In this document: one piece after another, positions 53,688 to 62,402 of the stretch | Numbering within the stretch: position 1 is the stretch's first letter | Layout of the letters: each line of letters starts with the position of its first letter | From: JAVBJN01 sp031546985 | Lineage (GTDB): Bacteria; Bacteroidota; Bacteroidia; Chitinophagales; Chitinophagaceae | Length of the DNA: 64,000 nt | Assembly: GCA_031546985.1 (NCBI GenBank) | Contig: JAVBJN010000073.1 | Span: forward strand, 1 to 64,000 | Direction: 5' to 3' | Made by a program: the position numbers and the translations under genes | The notes under the pieces: model-generated | The model's database searches: none | Seen by the model: the letters and a program-made list of their open reading frames with translations, nothing else | What the model was told of the DNA's origin: nothing

Positions 53688-53722
53688 CATGCGCCGGATA
53701 AAATTATTTGGCGCATGTTTTT
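53688..53722 (+). terminator. Terminator of pyrD
   Basis: CATGCGCC (53688-53695) pairs with GGCGCATG (53710-53717), and five T follow. The loop of 14 bases is long. The right arm overlaps the -33 box of the next promoter. Confidence 0.75.
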
Positions 53723-53737
53723 CTCCCCGTATCTTTG
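53707..53737 (+). promoter_or_regulatory. Promoter of the TerC-family gene
   Basis: TTTG (53707-53710) and TATCTTTG (53730-53737) are 19 bases apart, a full consensus match. The start near 53744 leaves a leader of about 165 nt. Confidence 0.72.
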
Positions 53738-53743
53738 TGTACT

Positions 53744-53909
53744 CAAAATTTTTCTACCGCGATGTAGACCTTCTTTTCTGATCTCTTTTTTTGATGGCAT
53801 GCTGCCATTATGTAATTTTCCGTTTTAGATTTTCATTTATTTACACCTGTAACCGTTTGTTGCTGATAACAAACAGACCAATTTTTATTTAACCCACAAC
53901 TATATTACC
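53744..53909 (+). promoter_or_regulatory. Long structured 5' leader of the TerC-family gene
   Basis: Two small hairpins are visible: ATGGCA/TGCCAT (53794-53799, 53803-53808) and GTTTGTT/AACAAAC (53855-53861, 53868-53874). The second is followed after a short gap by a T-rich stretch. TerC-family genes are often controlled by the yybP-ykoY manganese riboswitch, but I do not see its conserved sequence here. A control role is open. Confidence 0.4.
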
Positions 53910-54698
53910 ATGGACGAACTGTTTTCCGTCAATGCCCTCATCAGCCTCTTAACCCTTACTTCGCTGGAGGTGATACTGGGTATCGACAACGTAATTTTCG
54001 TATCTATCATTATGGGCCGCCTGCCCAAAGAGCAACAGCTTAAAGCCCGCCGCTACTGGATGGTGCTGGGTATTGCAGCCCGTATTCTTATGCTGATGGG
54101 CCTGGGCTGGCTGGTAAACCAGAAAGGCAAGCCGCTGTTTACCATCTTCGATAAAGGATTTGATGTAGCCAGTTTGGTAATGATTGGTGGTGGTCTGTTC
54201 CTGCTTATTAAAACCGTAACCGAAATTCACCATAAACTGGAAGGCGACGAAGAAGCCAAAGAATCAGATGCTTCTAAAAAAGCAGGAAGTTTTGGTAAAG
54301 CCATTGTGCAGATCGTAATGGTGGATATGGTGTTCTCTTTCGATAGTATGATTACCGCCGTGGGCATTGCCAAGCACATCGAAATTATGATGGTAGCTGT
54401 GATTATTGCCATGTTCATCATGTTTACCTTTAGCCAGAAAATTGCCGACTTTATACACAAGCACCCCACCCTCAAAATGCTGGCCTTATCGTTCCTTGTA
54501 ATGGTGGGTATGGTACTGATTATTGAAGGATGGGACAGCTCGCTGGTGCACGAACACCATTTGAAAAACTATGTGTACTTCTCTATGGCGTTCTCATTTG
54601 GTGTAGAGATACTAAATATGCGCTTACGCAAACAATCTAAACCACCTGTAGAACTGAGGGAGCCCAAAGCAAAGCCAGAAACTACGGAATCTGAATAG
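53910..54698 (+). CDS. TerC family integral membrane protein
   Basis: This 262-residue protein has seven to nine helices. Two family motifs with membrane Asp are present: LEVILGIDNVIFVSIIMGRL (about 19-38) and VDMVFSFDSMITAVGIAKHI (about 139-158). The second has the paired Asp of the presumed metal path. Family members are linked to manganese or calcium efflux and tellurite resistance. A hydrophilic loop (about 105-130) and a Pro/Glu-rich tail are cytoplasmic by prediction. The gene stands alone with its own promoter and terminator. Confidence 0.92.
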   Translation: MDELFSVNALISLLTLTSLEVILGIDNVIFVSIIMGRLPKEQQLKARRYWMVLGIAARILMLMGLGWLVNQKGKPLFTIFDKGFDVASLVMIGGGLFLLIKTVTEIHHKLEGDEEAKESDASKKAGSFGKAIVQIVMVDMVFSFDSMITAVGIAKHIEIMMVAVIIAMFIMFTFSQKIADFIHKHPTLKMLALSFLVMVGMVLIIEGWDSSLVHEHHLKNYVYFSMAFSFGVEILNMRLRKQSKPPVELREPKAKPETTESE

Positions 54699-54710
54699 TA
54701 CCAATATCGA

Positions 54711-54740
54711 AAATCCCCCGCATTGCTGCGGGGGATTTTT
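54711..54740 (+). terminator. Terminator of the TerC-family gene
   Basis: AAATCCCCCGCA (54711-54722) pairs with TGCGGGGGATTT (54727-54738) around TTGC, and T continue to 54740. It lies 12 bases after the stop. Confidence 0.92.
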
Positions 54741-54836
54741 ATTAAAACGCATATCAGAAATCAGTGTTTTTTATAGCCAACATAGCAATATGTAACCAAA
54801 AGGATTCATTTCTTATAAGAGACTATTACATGCGTA

Positions 54837-55562
54837 TCAATGCTGCGTAAACACTGCATCGCTTACGCCTGCGTTCACTTTATAGTTGCGGTAATAGATT
54901 TCGATGTTGCCATATTTACGCTTGGTAGCCGCATTAGGTTCTGGCGGTGGGGCAGACCCCGTTTCGTAATCCATCGTTACACCTTTGGGCAATTTAAAAT
55001 CCTTTACATCCATTATAAACTTCACTTTATCTGGCAGCGCTTGCGCAATGTATTTGCCATACTCCAGCATTACCGTATAGGTGCCGTTATCGCGGGTGGT
55101 GGTTTCGGCCTTGCGGATGAGCATCTGCTCTTCATCTACCCAAATGCGCGACAGCACAATATCATCTACCTGCTGGTTGGGAATCACTTTTAATATTCTC
55201 AATACCTGGTCTCCGATCTTTTCGGTACCGGCATCCAGCACGGTTACATCGCTTTCGGGCACTACTTTATTCATGGTAATGCTAATGCCCTTCCTGGGCA
55301 ATACCGATATGCCACCCTGCCGCACAATACGGATCTTATCGGGGTATTTAAAATACAGCTTGGCCGGGGTAAGGGGCATTTTAATAAAGGTCACGTTTAC
55401 CTTAATACTTACATCGGCCTCATAATCCCTTACCAGGTCTATCTTTTGTTTCAGTTTCTGGTACAGTTTTAAAGCTTCTTCCGACTGGGCATTACTGGTA
55501 TAAGCCAGCAGCAGTGCGGGCAACAGCAATAATGCGTAACGGATCAGTTTCTGGTATCTCAC
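54837..55562 (-). CDS. LolA-like outer-membrane lipoprotein-sorting protein
   Basis: This 241-residue protein has a GTG start overlapping the upstream TGA by two bases (GTGA), which supports this start by coupling. The signal peptide spans 1-25 (ending TSNAQ). The mature part has the LolA/LolB-type half-barrel pattern: RDYEADVSIKVNVTF, KLYFKYPDKIRIVR, ISVLPRKGISIT, IWVDEEQMLIRKAET. It probably binds a lipid or lipoprotein acyl chain in the periplasm. Coupling to an ABC-2-type transporter suggests they act together. The family level is inferred from pattern only. Confidence 0.82.
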   Translation of the reverse strand: MRYQKLIRYALLLLPALLLAYTSNAQSEEALKLYQKLKQKIDLVRDYEADVSIKVNVTFIKMPLTPAKLYFKYPDKIRIVRQGGISVLPRKGISITMNKVVPESDVTVLDAGTEKIGDQVLRILKVIPNQQVDDIVLSRIWVDEEQMLIRKAETTTRDNGTYTVMLEYGKYIAQALPDKVKFIMDVKDFKLPKGVTMDYETGSAPPPEPNAATKRKYGNIEIYYRNYKVNAGVSDAVFTQH

Positions 55563-56401
55563 GATAAAATATCTTTTCGGTTAAAAATCCATACGGTAGC
55601 AAATACAAACAATGCGGTGTACCCCAGCAACACAGCCAGCGAAAAGCCTATTGCGCCATAATTGACCGGAATATCAAAAAAGCCTTTCCACCCCACCATA
55701 TGCGTGGTAAACAGGTATGGCTTAATGGTATTGAACAAAGGAATTTCGAGCGTGCTTAAAATAGTTAGCACCACAACTATACCCATTGTGGTTACAATGG
55801 GGCCAATGGCATTTTCGCCAAACACCGACAGGAACATGGCCAGCGCCGCAATGGTGCACATGGCTACACTGGCAAATGCAAATGCCAGTACATACCGCCA
55901 GGCCACATCTGCCATGGGAATGATGACCACTTCGGTTGATTTAAGCACCATCATATCGCCTTTGCCAAACAGTAGTATAGCTGTAACCAATCCTGCAATA
56001 GCCAGCCAGACCAGTAGTGCAAATACATAGATCCAGCCCGCAAGCAATTTGGTGAGCACCAGTTTGGTGCGCGATACCGGTTTACTGAGCAGCAAGCGTA
56101 GCGTACCCATATTGGCCTCACCTGCCAGCAGATCGCCGCAGACCAGTGCAATAAGCAGCGGTACATGAATGAGTAAGGTTTGCAGAATGATAAAGGTAAT
56201 AAGGTACCCGTTAAGGATATTGCCCTGGATATCGAACTGGGCTGTAACGCCCTGCGAGGCAAAAGCCAGGAACTTATCGCCATCTACATACAGCGCCAAC
56301 TCTATGATGAGGATGACGGCCGTAATAAGTCCGAAACTGATGAAGGTGCGCGGCCGTTTGAATATTTTAAACAGCTCCGTGCGGAGTAATGCCAGCATCA
56401 T
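55559..56401 (-). CDS. ABC-2 type transporter permease
   Basis: This protein has 280 residues from the ATG at 56401. The frame extends further to 56488 inside the ATPase gene, but the added residues lack family character. Six helices are seen: ISFGLITAVILIIELALYV (about 21-39), then LITFIILQTLLIHVPLLIAL, WIYVFALLVWLAIAGLVTAI, and three more. LAGEANMGTLRLLLSKPVSR is the typical ABC-2 cytoplasmic segment. Start and stop codons overlap with both neighbours. Confidence 0.9.
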   Translation of the reverse strand: MMLALLRTELFKIFKRPRTFISFGLITAVILIIELALYVDGDKFLAFASQGVTAQFDIQGNILNGYLITFIILQTLLIHVPLLIALVCGDLLAGEANMGTLRLLLSKPVSRTKLVLTKLLAGWIYVFALLVWLAIAGLVTAILLFGKGDMMVLKSTEVVIIPMADVAWRYVLAFAFASVAMCTIAALAMFLSVFGENAIGPIVTTMGIVVVLTILSTLEIPLFNTIKPYLFTTHMVGWKGFFDIPVNYGAIGFSLAVLLGYTALFVFATVWIFNRKDILS

Positions 56402-57369
56402 ACAGTATGGGTTAAGGAGAGGAAATAAGCCTCCAGCGACTGCCGGGGAATGATAGACAATACATCGACCTGGTGGGTCACAAGCCATTGGTTAAACACC
56501 GGAATCTCAGATTCCTTCATTTCAAGCTCCAGCAGTCCGTCTTCGTTACGGGTAATCATTGCGCCCCAGCCGGTTTCATAAATGGGCTGTAAGCGCTGCT
56601 TAACGTTATTGTGCCGTATCTCTACCTGCATACGCGTACGATCGAGTAGCTCTTTTACGGCGCCTTCTACTACCTTCTCTCCTTTGTTGAGGATGAGCAT
56701 ATGATCGGCCAGCTGCTCTACTTCGTGCAGCAGGTGAGACGATAGTAATACCGTTTTGCCCAGCTCGCCCGCCAGTTGCCGGATAAGTATGCGCATATCG
56801 GCAATGCCCTGCGGGTCGAGCCCGTTGGTAGGTTCGTCCAGTATAATAATTTCGGGATCGTGCACCAGGCTCAGCGCAATGGCCAGCCTTTGTTTCATAC
56901 CCAGCGAAAACTGTTTTACCGGGGCTTTTTCCCAACCCTGCAGGCCTACCCAATGCAATAAGGAAGATACTTTGGCCGCCTCGGGCTTAATGCCGCTTAA
57001 CCGCGAAAACATGTTGAGGTGCTCGGTAGCGCTGAGGTATTTATAGAGATCGGGCCTTTCGATAATAGCGCCTACTTTGGAGAGTATGCTATTGCGGGCC
57101 GGAGACACTTTTTGGTTAAACAGGGTAACGGAGCCAGATGTGGGGTGAATAAGCCCGAGCAGCATGCGCAGGCTGGTGCTTTTGCCGGCACCATTGGGGC
57201 CGAGGAAGCCGTATATCTGCCCCCGCTTTACCTGAAACGACAGGTCGTGCACTGCCCTGAAGCTCCCAAAGGATTTGCTTAATGCTTCTGCTGTCAATAC
57301 AGTTTCCACAATGTTGTTTTGCTCTAAGTTAGCAATAACACACCGCTTCATAAAGCAGGAAAACAGCAT
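56398..57369 (-). CDS. ABC transporter ATP-binding protein (CcmA/NatA type)
   Basis: This protein has 323 residues from the ATG at 57369. Starts at ATG 57351 or GTG 57309 (VETVLTAEALSKSFG) are also possible, and the last best fits the family N-terminus. Walker A is GPNGAGKST, the signature FSLGMKQRLAIAL, Walker B IIILDEPTNGLDP, and the switch His lies in LSSHLLHEVEQL. A C-terminal extension of about 80 residues is common in this group. It drives the permease that follows with overlapping codons. Confidence 0.93.
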   Translation of the reverse strand: MLFSCFMKRCVIANLEQNNIVETVLTAEALSKSFGSFRAVHDLSFQVKRGQIYGFLGPNGAGKSTSLRMLLGLIHPTSGSVTLFNQKVSPARNSILSKVGAIIERPDLYKYLSATEHLNMFSRLSGIKPEAAKVSSLLHWVGLQGWEKAPVKQFSLGMKQRLAIALSLVHDPEIIILDEPTNGLDPQGIADMRILIRQLAGELGKTVLLSSHLLHEVEQLADHMLILNKGEKVVEGAVKELLDRTRMQVEIRHNNVKQRLQPIYETGWGAMITRNEDGLLELEMKESEIPVFNQWLVTHQVDVLSIIPRQSLEAYFLSLTHTV

Positions 57370-57410
57370 TACCGGAACATTAACAATTTTATTTGGAAAG
57401 GGTACTAAAA

Positions 57411-57439
57411 CCGAAAAGGGCTGACAAGAATGTCAGCCC
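57411..57439 (-). terminator. Terminator of the T9SS-sorted gene at 57504
   Basis: GGGCTGACA (57418-57426) pairs perfectly with TGTCAGCCC (57431-57439) around AGAA. On the minus strand TTTT, a short break and TTTT follow. Confidence 0.75.
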
Positions 57440-57503
57440 GTGAACCCTGTAAACAGATATAAACATATCCACTTACCAAAACTCTATTTTCGGTACAGTA
57501 AAC

Positions 57504-58583
57504 CTACTGTACTATGAATTTGGTGGTGTACACCACGCTATTCGCGTTCATGATTTTAACAATGTAGCTACCGGCAGAAAGCTCCGCAGTAGACACCCGC
57601 AATGCATTTTGCTGCCCAAACTGGAGTTTTCTCATTACCTGACCCATGTTGTTGCAGATGAGTACAGACATGTCTTCGGTTATACCTTCGCTACCGGGTT
57701 GGATGGTAATATCGGCACCCTGCTGTACCAGTGTAGGAAACACGCTAAAACTGCCATTCATGGAACCGTTGCCAATATTGAGTTTTACGGTGCGGGAGTA
57801 GGTAAACGCATCGCTACGGTCTACCACTTTTAAACGGTAGTATACCGTACCGGTAATGCCGCGCAGGTCGTCGGTTGCATGGTAGTTGGTTTGGGCTACT
57901 TTGTAACCCTGGGCAGCTATCTTGCCTACACGCGTCCATGATGCCGCATCGGCAGAACGCTCAATATCGAAATGGCTGGTATTTTCTTCCTGGGCAGTAA
58001 CCCAGTTCAAATCAGCATTCGCGTCTTTTAAACGTCCGGTAAAATCCAGCAATTGCAATGGAAGCGCTGCCGCAGGTACTACAGCCGAGTTGGAAGTTAC
58101 CTGGTCGTTGCCGTTAGAGTTAGAGGCAATTACCGCACCCAGAGGCTCTACCTGCACACTTACGTTTTGAGGAGAACCTGCTGAGGTTACCACCAGTCCC
58201 TTAATGGGAATGGTCAGTTTTCTCACACCAGAAATACCTGCCGGGATGGCCGCATTATTTTGCAGCACTACTGAAAAAGCAGGCGAAGGGTTCCAGGACA
58301 TTACCGTAAAATCTGAGGTGGTGGCATTACTACCGTTCACCTGGGTAAGCACCTGCTGGCCCGCATCATATGAAAAATTGGGACCAAAAGAAATCGTGAT
58401 CTGTGCACCTCCGGCAGGCAATGCAGCACCGGAATTGGTAAACTGTACCTGAACCGAGCCGGTTTGGTTTACGGCTAGCGGATTGGGGTTTACTACTACT
58501 GAAGTTAACCCTGGGTCCTGGGCCATTGCACTTCCGGAGAAGAGCAGACCCGCAGCTATGCATATGTTTTTAATCTGTCTCAT
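57504..58583 (-). CDS. T9SS-sorted secreted protein
   Basis: This 359-residue protein has a signal peptide (1-22, ending AMAQ). The first 165 residues form a DUF11/CARDB-like beta-sandwich (VVVNPNPLAVNQTGSVQVQF). The stretch LPLQLLDFTGRLKDANADLN followed by WVTAQEENTSHFDIERSAD (about 175-215) is a common linker domain before T9SS tails. The last 85 residues form the sorting domain: FSVFPTLVQQGADI, then SAGSYIVKI and the end TTKFIVQ. It starts 11 bases after the TSP3-repeat gene and is probably cotranscribed with it. Confidence 0.88.
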   Translation of the reverse strand: MRQIKNICIAAGLLFSGSAMAQDPGLTSVVVNPNPLAVNQTGSVQVQFTNSGAALPAGGAQITISFGPNFSYDAGQQVLTQVNGSNATTSDFTVMSWNPSPAFSVVLQNNAAIPAGISGVRKLTIPIKGLVVTSAGSPQNVSVQVEPLGAVIASNSNGNDQVTSNSAVVPAAALPLQLLDFTGRLKDANADLNWVTAQEENTSHFDIERSADAASWTRVGKIAAQGYKVAQTNYHATDDLRGITGTVYYRLKVVDRSDAFTYSRTVKLNIGNGSMNGSFSVFPTLVQQGADITIQPGSEGITEDMSVLICNNMGQVMRKLQFGQQNALRVSTAELSAGSYIVKIMNANSVVYTTKFIVQ

Positions 58584-58594
58584 AATGGTTCTGT

Positions 58595-61500
58595 TTAAGG
58601 GATTCTGTTGAAATTGCGGTTCACTGAGTTATTGGTAGTGTTGGAATCGTTTCCAGAGTTTTCAATATCCACCTGTACGTTAAAGGTTGAGTTGACAGGT
58701 ACGCTGGCCTGGATGGTGTATTGTATACCAATGCGGCTTCTTTGTCCGCCAGGGATAGACACACCTGCTTTACTGGTAAGCTGCACGGCAAAACCGTAGT
58801 CTACAATGTTCCAGTCTGGGTTGTTTACGCTTTGTACAGTGCCCAGCGTCATAGCCGTCATTACAGGGTCGTAGTTGAAGGTGATGAATGCAGGTTTGTA
58901 CATGGTTACCGCAATCTCGCCGCTGGTACCGAAACCTCTGGTTTCATTAATGTTAAGAATGAAACTACCAGGTGTGCTGCTCGATGCAGAGGTAGACAGG
59001 ATACTGAAAGTTGGAATCAGATCGGGTCTTCCGTCTGGCAAACCACCAAATGCGGCAGGCAGCTGATCGAGGCCATTGTTATTGGCAATACCATCACCAT
59101 CCGGATCGGTTGGGTTATCTACCCTTCCATCATTGTTGGGATCGAGGGCACTGTTTCCAAACTCTGTAATATCAAATGCAGCATCGCCATCACTGTCGAG
59201 ATCGTTATAATCAGGAACGCCATCGGTATCGGCATCTTTGATTGCAAAGTCGGCAGCATCGCCAAACAGGCTATCGTTGCCGTCTACGCTGTCCATAATA
59301 CCATCGCCATCTGCATCGGGGCCGTCTACTACACCATCATTGTTGGTATCTACATAGCCGGTTTGTCCACTTTCTACCATATCGCTTACGGTATCGTTAT
59401 CGCTGTCCAGATCGCGGGCATCGGGTACGCCATCGCCATCAGAATCTTTCATTACAGGATCGGCAGCATCGCCATAAGCAGCAGGGTTGCCATCCGCAGT
59501 GCCCAGGATGCCGTCACCATCGGTGTCGGTACCATCTACCATACCATCGCCATTGGCATCGGTAAGCGCAGGACCAGCTTCGCGGATATCGTTAATACCA
59601 TCATTATCGCTATCCAGATCGCGCACATTGGGTACACCATCGCCATCGGTATCCAGTATTACAGGCAAGGTGCCGGCACCAAAGCCAACGGCATTATCGG
59701 CAGTGTTTAAAATACCATCGCGGTCGCCATCTTCGCCATCAGCCATACCGTCGCCATTGGTATCGGCTATGATACGGCCGCTTTCGCGGATATCGTTGAT
59801 ACCATCGTTATCGCTATCCAGGTCTACATAGTTGGGAGCAGCGTCGCCATCTGTGTTTATCAGCGTATAATTATTAGTAGCTCCGGCAACGTCGGTAACT
59901 TCCAGCGTATTGGCCATGCCGTTGGTTCCTTTAGCTACAGCAGCATCAATCACACCGTTAAGATCGGCGTCCAGGGCTGCAAGTGCAGAGGCCGTGTGGC
60001 CGGCTTCCCACAGGTCGGGAATACCATCGTTATCGCTATCGAGATCGAGGTAGTTGGCAATGCCATCACCATCGGTATCATCATCGGTGGGGTCGCCATT
60101 ATTATTGCGGTCTTCTACCACATCGGCAATACCATCATTATCGCTATCGGCATCGCAGGCATCAAATACGCCATCGCCGTCTGTATCAACCGTAGCAGCT
60201 TTTACCAAACCGTTACAAGCATCGCAGGCATCGGGAGTACCATCGCCATCGGTATCAATAGCATCATTACCAGTACCGCATAATTCAATACAATCGGCTA
60301 CACCATCATTATCATCGTCACGGATCACGTAAGCATAATAAATGTTGTAGGTACCGCCGAGGCTGGCACTGATAAGACCCGCATCGAATACGATCTGTAC
60401 TTCGTTAAAAGCCACTGTCGATTTCAAACCGATAAATGCCATACCCGTTGTGGGGTTAAGCAAGCCGGTAGAAAGCAGCGAAGGACCGCTCTGGCTCTGT
60501 ACCAGCGTACCGCTGTTGTATGTATTGATTGTAATGGCATTCAGAATGTTCAGATCCAGCAGGGTGGCCTGGCGCGAAAGTGCAAAACCAGCAAAAGTAC
60601 CTACCGGATAAGTTGAAGCGCCGCCGTTGGTTACCGCAATACGGGCACCGCAACCCACACTAAGGATAGCAGGCGTATAGGTTGCAAAGTTGGTGAGCGA
60701 AGCATCTGTTAAGTTGGCAGTACCACTCATAGACTGGCCTATGCACACTACACCGAACGTGCCGGTACGCGAAGCCTGAATGGCACCAGTGTATGGCGCA
60801 GCCTGGTTAGAAGTGAGTGCATTGCGGCATTCTGTACAGGTAACCGGCTCTTCAAAGGCATCATATACATTAAGCGCAGTAAGGGCTGCACCAATGGTAG
60901 GATTAATAACCAGTCTTACTTCGTTAAAAGGCAACGTGGTTGTAATGGCCAGTTTCACTTTGTCGTTGGTGCCAATACTTAGCGCACTAACATTGAGCAA
61001 ACCAGCGCCGTTGCTAAAGGTCTGCGTTTCCTGCAGCACGCCATGCAGGTAGGTCTGCACCGAAAAGTTGTTGAGCACGGTAGCAGTGAGCAGCCCGGTG
61101 CCGGTACTAATTACAAAACCAGTACGGTTGCCACCGGGATAAATGTTGTTTACATCTTTTACCGCGATGTAGGGATCGCCCAACAGACCTGTACTTACCA
61201 GCGAAGGATTGTAGGTAGCAAATGTGTTTTTGTTACCGTCTGTAAGGTTAGGCAGGTTGGTGATGGAGTTGAGTACATTAAGCACTTCGCCGCCAATGCT
61301 GGCATAGGTACCCGGGCCTGCAATCTGATCGCCGCAAATACCATTGTTTTCGTTGATACCGCAGCTACCGTCAAATGCCATGGCATAATAAATGCGGGCA
61401 CCATCCAGTAACGACAAGGCACTGGTAGATATCAGGCGGATTTCATCAAAATTCTTACCGGCACCGGTTTTGTATTGCAGGAACAGGCGGCCGTTGCCAC

Positions 61501-61957
61501 CACCCAGCAGGTTTACAGAAGCCAGGTTGGCCGAAACCGAAAAAGTCTCCTGAAGTGTACCATCAAGATAAGTTTGCACTTGCAGCGAGTTAATTACATT
61601 GGCAGTAAGCAGTGCAGGCGTAAGCTCAAGGAGATAACCTGCATACCAACCACCAGGATAGGAAAATCCGGGTGTGGTATCCCTTACCGAGACACCGCTA
61701 CCAGCCAGAAGGCCCGCAGTATTCGTTAGGGTGGCAAAATTGGTTTTGCTGGCATCTGTAATGTTGCCAGGGTTAGCAATGGAGTTACAGGATACGCAAA
61801 GGGTGCCCGTTTGTACCGGGGTAGCGGCTCTGTTTAAACCGGATACCGGATTGTAGCAGGGAGATCCATTTTGCGCTTCAGCCTTATTACCTGCCCACAG
61901 CATAACAAGTAATAATAAAAAGGCTGACGAGAAGAGTTGTGGTGTGAACTTTTTCAA
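58595..61957 (-). CDS. Thrombospondin type-3 repeat secreted protein
   Basis: This protein has 1120 residues from a TTG at 61957, which begins the signal peptide MKKFTPQLFSSAFLLLLVML (cleaved near AEAQ, about 29). The open frame extends to another TTG at 61987. Three related N-terminal domains of about 150 residues follow (SxxNLTDASxTNFATYTP near 45, 240 and 425). Residues about 545-990 are Asp-rich calcium-binding TSP3 repeats (DTDGDGVPD, DLDSDNDGINDI). The last 130 residues resemble a DUF11-like beta-sandwich. No T9SS tail is visible; the sorted neighbour is downstream. The role is probably cell-surface structure. Confidence 0.88.
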   Translation of the reverse strand: MKKFTPQLFSSAFLLLLVMLWAGNKAEAQNGSPCYNPVSGLNRAATPVQTGTLCVSCNSIANPGNITDASKTNFATLTNTAGLLAGSGVSVRDTTPGFSYPGGWYAGYLLELTPALLTANVINSLQVQTYLDGTLQETFSVSANLASVNLLGGGNGRLFLQYKTGAGKNFDEIRLISTSALSLLDGARIYYAMAFDGSCGINENNGICGDQIAGPGTYASIGGEVLNVLNSITNLPNLTDGNKNTFATYNPSLVSTGLLGDPYIAVKDVNNIYPGGNRTGFVISTGTGLLTATVLNNFSVQTYLHGVLQETQTFSNGAGLLNVSALSIGTNDKVKLAITTTLPFNEVRLVINPTIGAALTALNVYDAFEEPVTCTECRNALTSNQAAPYTGAIQASRTGTFGVVCIGQSMSGTANLTDASLTNFATYTPAILSVGCGARIAVTNGGASTYPVGTFAGFALSRQATLLDLNILNAITINTYNSGTLVQSQSGPSLLSTGLLNPTTGMAFIGLKSTVAFNEVQIVFDAGLISASLGGTYNIYYAYVIRDDDNDGVADCIELCGTGNDAIDTDGDGTPDACDACNGLVKAATVDTDGDGVFDACDADSDNDGIADVVEDRNNNGDPTDDDTDGDGIANYLDLDSDNDGIPDLWEAGHTASALAALDADLNGVIDAAVAKGTNGMANTLEVTDVAGATNNYTLINTDGDAAPNYVDLDSDNDGINDIRESGRIIADTNGDGMADGEDGDRDGILNTADNAVGFGAGTLPVILDTDGDGVPNVRDLDSDNDGINDIREAGPALTDANGDGMVDGTDTDGDGILGTADGNPAAYGDAADPVMKDSDGDGVPDARDLDSDNDTVSDMVESGQTGYVDTNNDGVVDGPDADGDGIMDSVDGNDSLFGDAADFAIKDADTDGVPDYNDLDSDGDAAFDITEFGNSALDPNNDGRVDNPTDPDGDGIANNNGLDQLPAAFGGLPDGRPDLIPTFSILSTSASSSTPGSFILNINETRGFGTSGEIAVTMYKPAFITFNYDPVMTAMTLGTVQSVNNPDWNIVDYGFAVQLTSKAGVSIPGGQRSRIGIQYTIQASVPVNSTFNVQVDIENSGNDSNTTNNSVNRNFNRIP

Positions 61958-62017
61958 GTGACAGCTAATTAATTGGTTAACAAACAAAAAGCACAGGGTT
62001 CAGTGCTATTCACAAAA

Positions 62018-62048
62018 CAAAACTATATTCAATTTGAAGAAAAACAAA
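62018..62048 (-). promoter_or_regulatory. Promoter of the TSP3-repeat protein operon
   Basis: On the minus strand TTTG (62048-62045) and TAGTTTTG (62025-62018) are 19 bases apart, a full match. The start near 62011 leaves about 54 nt before the TTG at 61957. This makes the TTG at 61987 possible but less attractive. Confidence 0.72.
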
Positions 62049-62341
62049 ATTGATATTTTATTTCGATTTATGATTTTTCGTTATTTATTAAAATAATAAA
62101 TTATTAATCTATCATAATAAGTAAGTAAGCCCAAAAATTAAACATTAAAGGATGCCCTACATTTATTTTGCAGTGGTAAAAAATGTAATGTGAATGGCGC
62201 TTAAAAACACAATCCATATGAAAACAGCCAATTATATAGAGAAATAATCATAACGAATTTAAGCGTCGGGAGAAAGGGTGGCTAAAGCGCGCCGCACCTA
62301 CATCAGAGCAGGGAAAAAGAGACGGGAATGGTCATTCTCAT
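62049..62341. other. AT-rich intergenic gap, no gene recognised
   Basis: This is a very AT-rich stretch between the TSP3 operon promoter and the atpA terminator. I see no credible ORF or RNA fold. Confidence 0.6.
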
Positions 62342-62375
62342 AAAAAAACCGTCCCCACAATATTGTGAGGACGGT
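62342..62375 (-). terminator. Terminator of atpA
   Basis: AACCGTCC (62348-62355) pairs with GGACGGTT (62368-62375), extended by CACAA/TTGTG. On the minus strand seven T follow (62348-62342). It starts 28 bases after the atpA stop. Confidence 0.9.
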
Positions 62376-62402
62376 TAATATGCTTATTACTAATGTATTA
62401 GC

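Noticed and set aside
53744..53909. yybP-ykoY manganese riboswitch before the TerC gene
   Set aside because: The conserved motifs of that riboswitch are not seen. I kept only the observation of a long leader.
58721..59710. Open frame of 329 residues on the plus strand over the TSP3 repeats
   Set aside because: Its Ile/Gly/Val repeats are the shadow of the Asp-rich codons on the other strand.
58990..60320. CRISPR-like regular repeats
   Set aside because: The repeats are in frame and code for calcium-binding units with no unique spacers of constant length.
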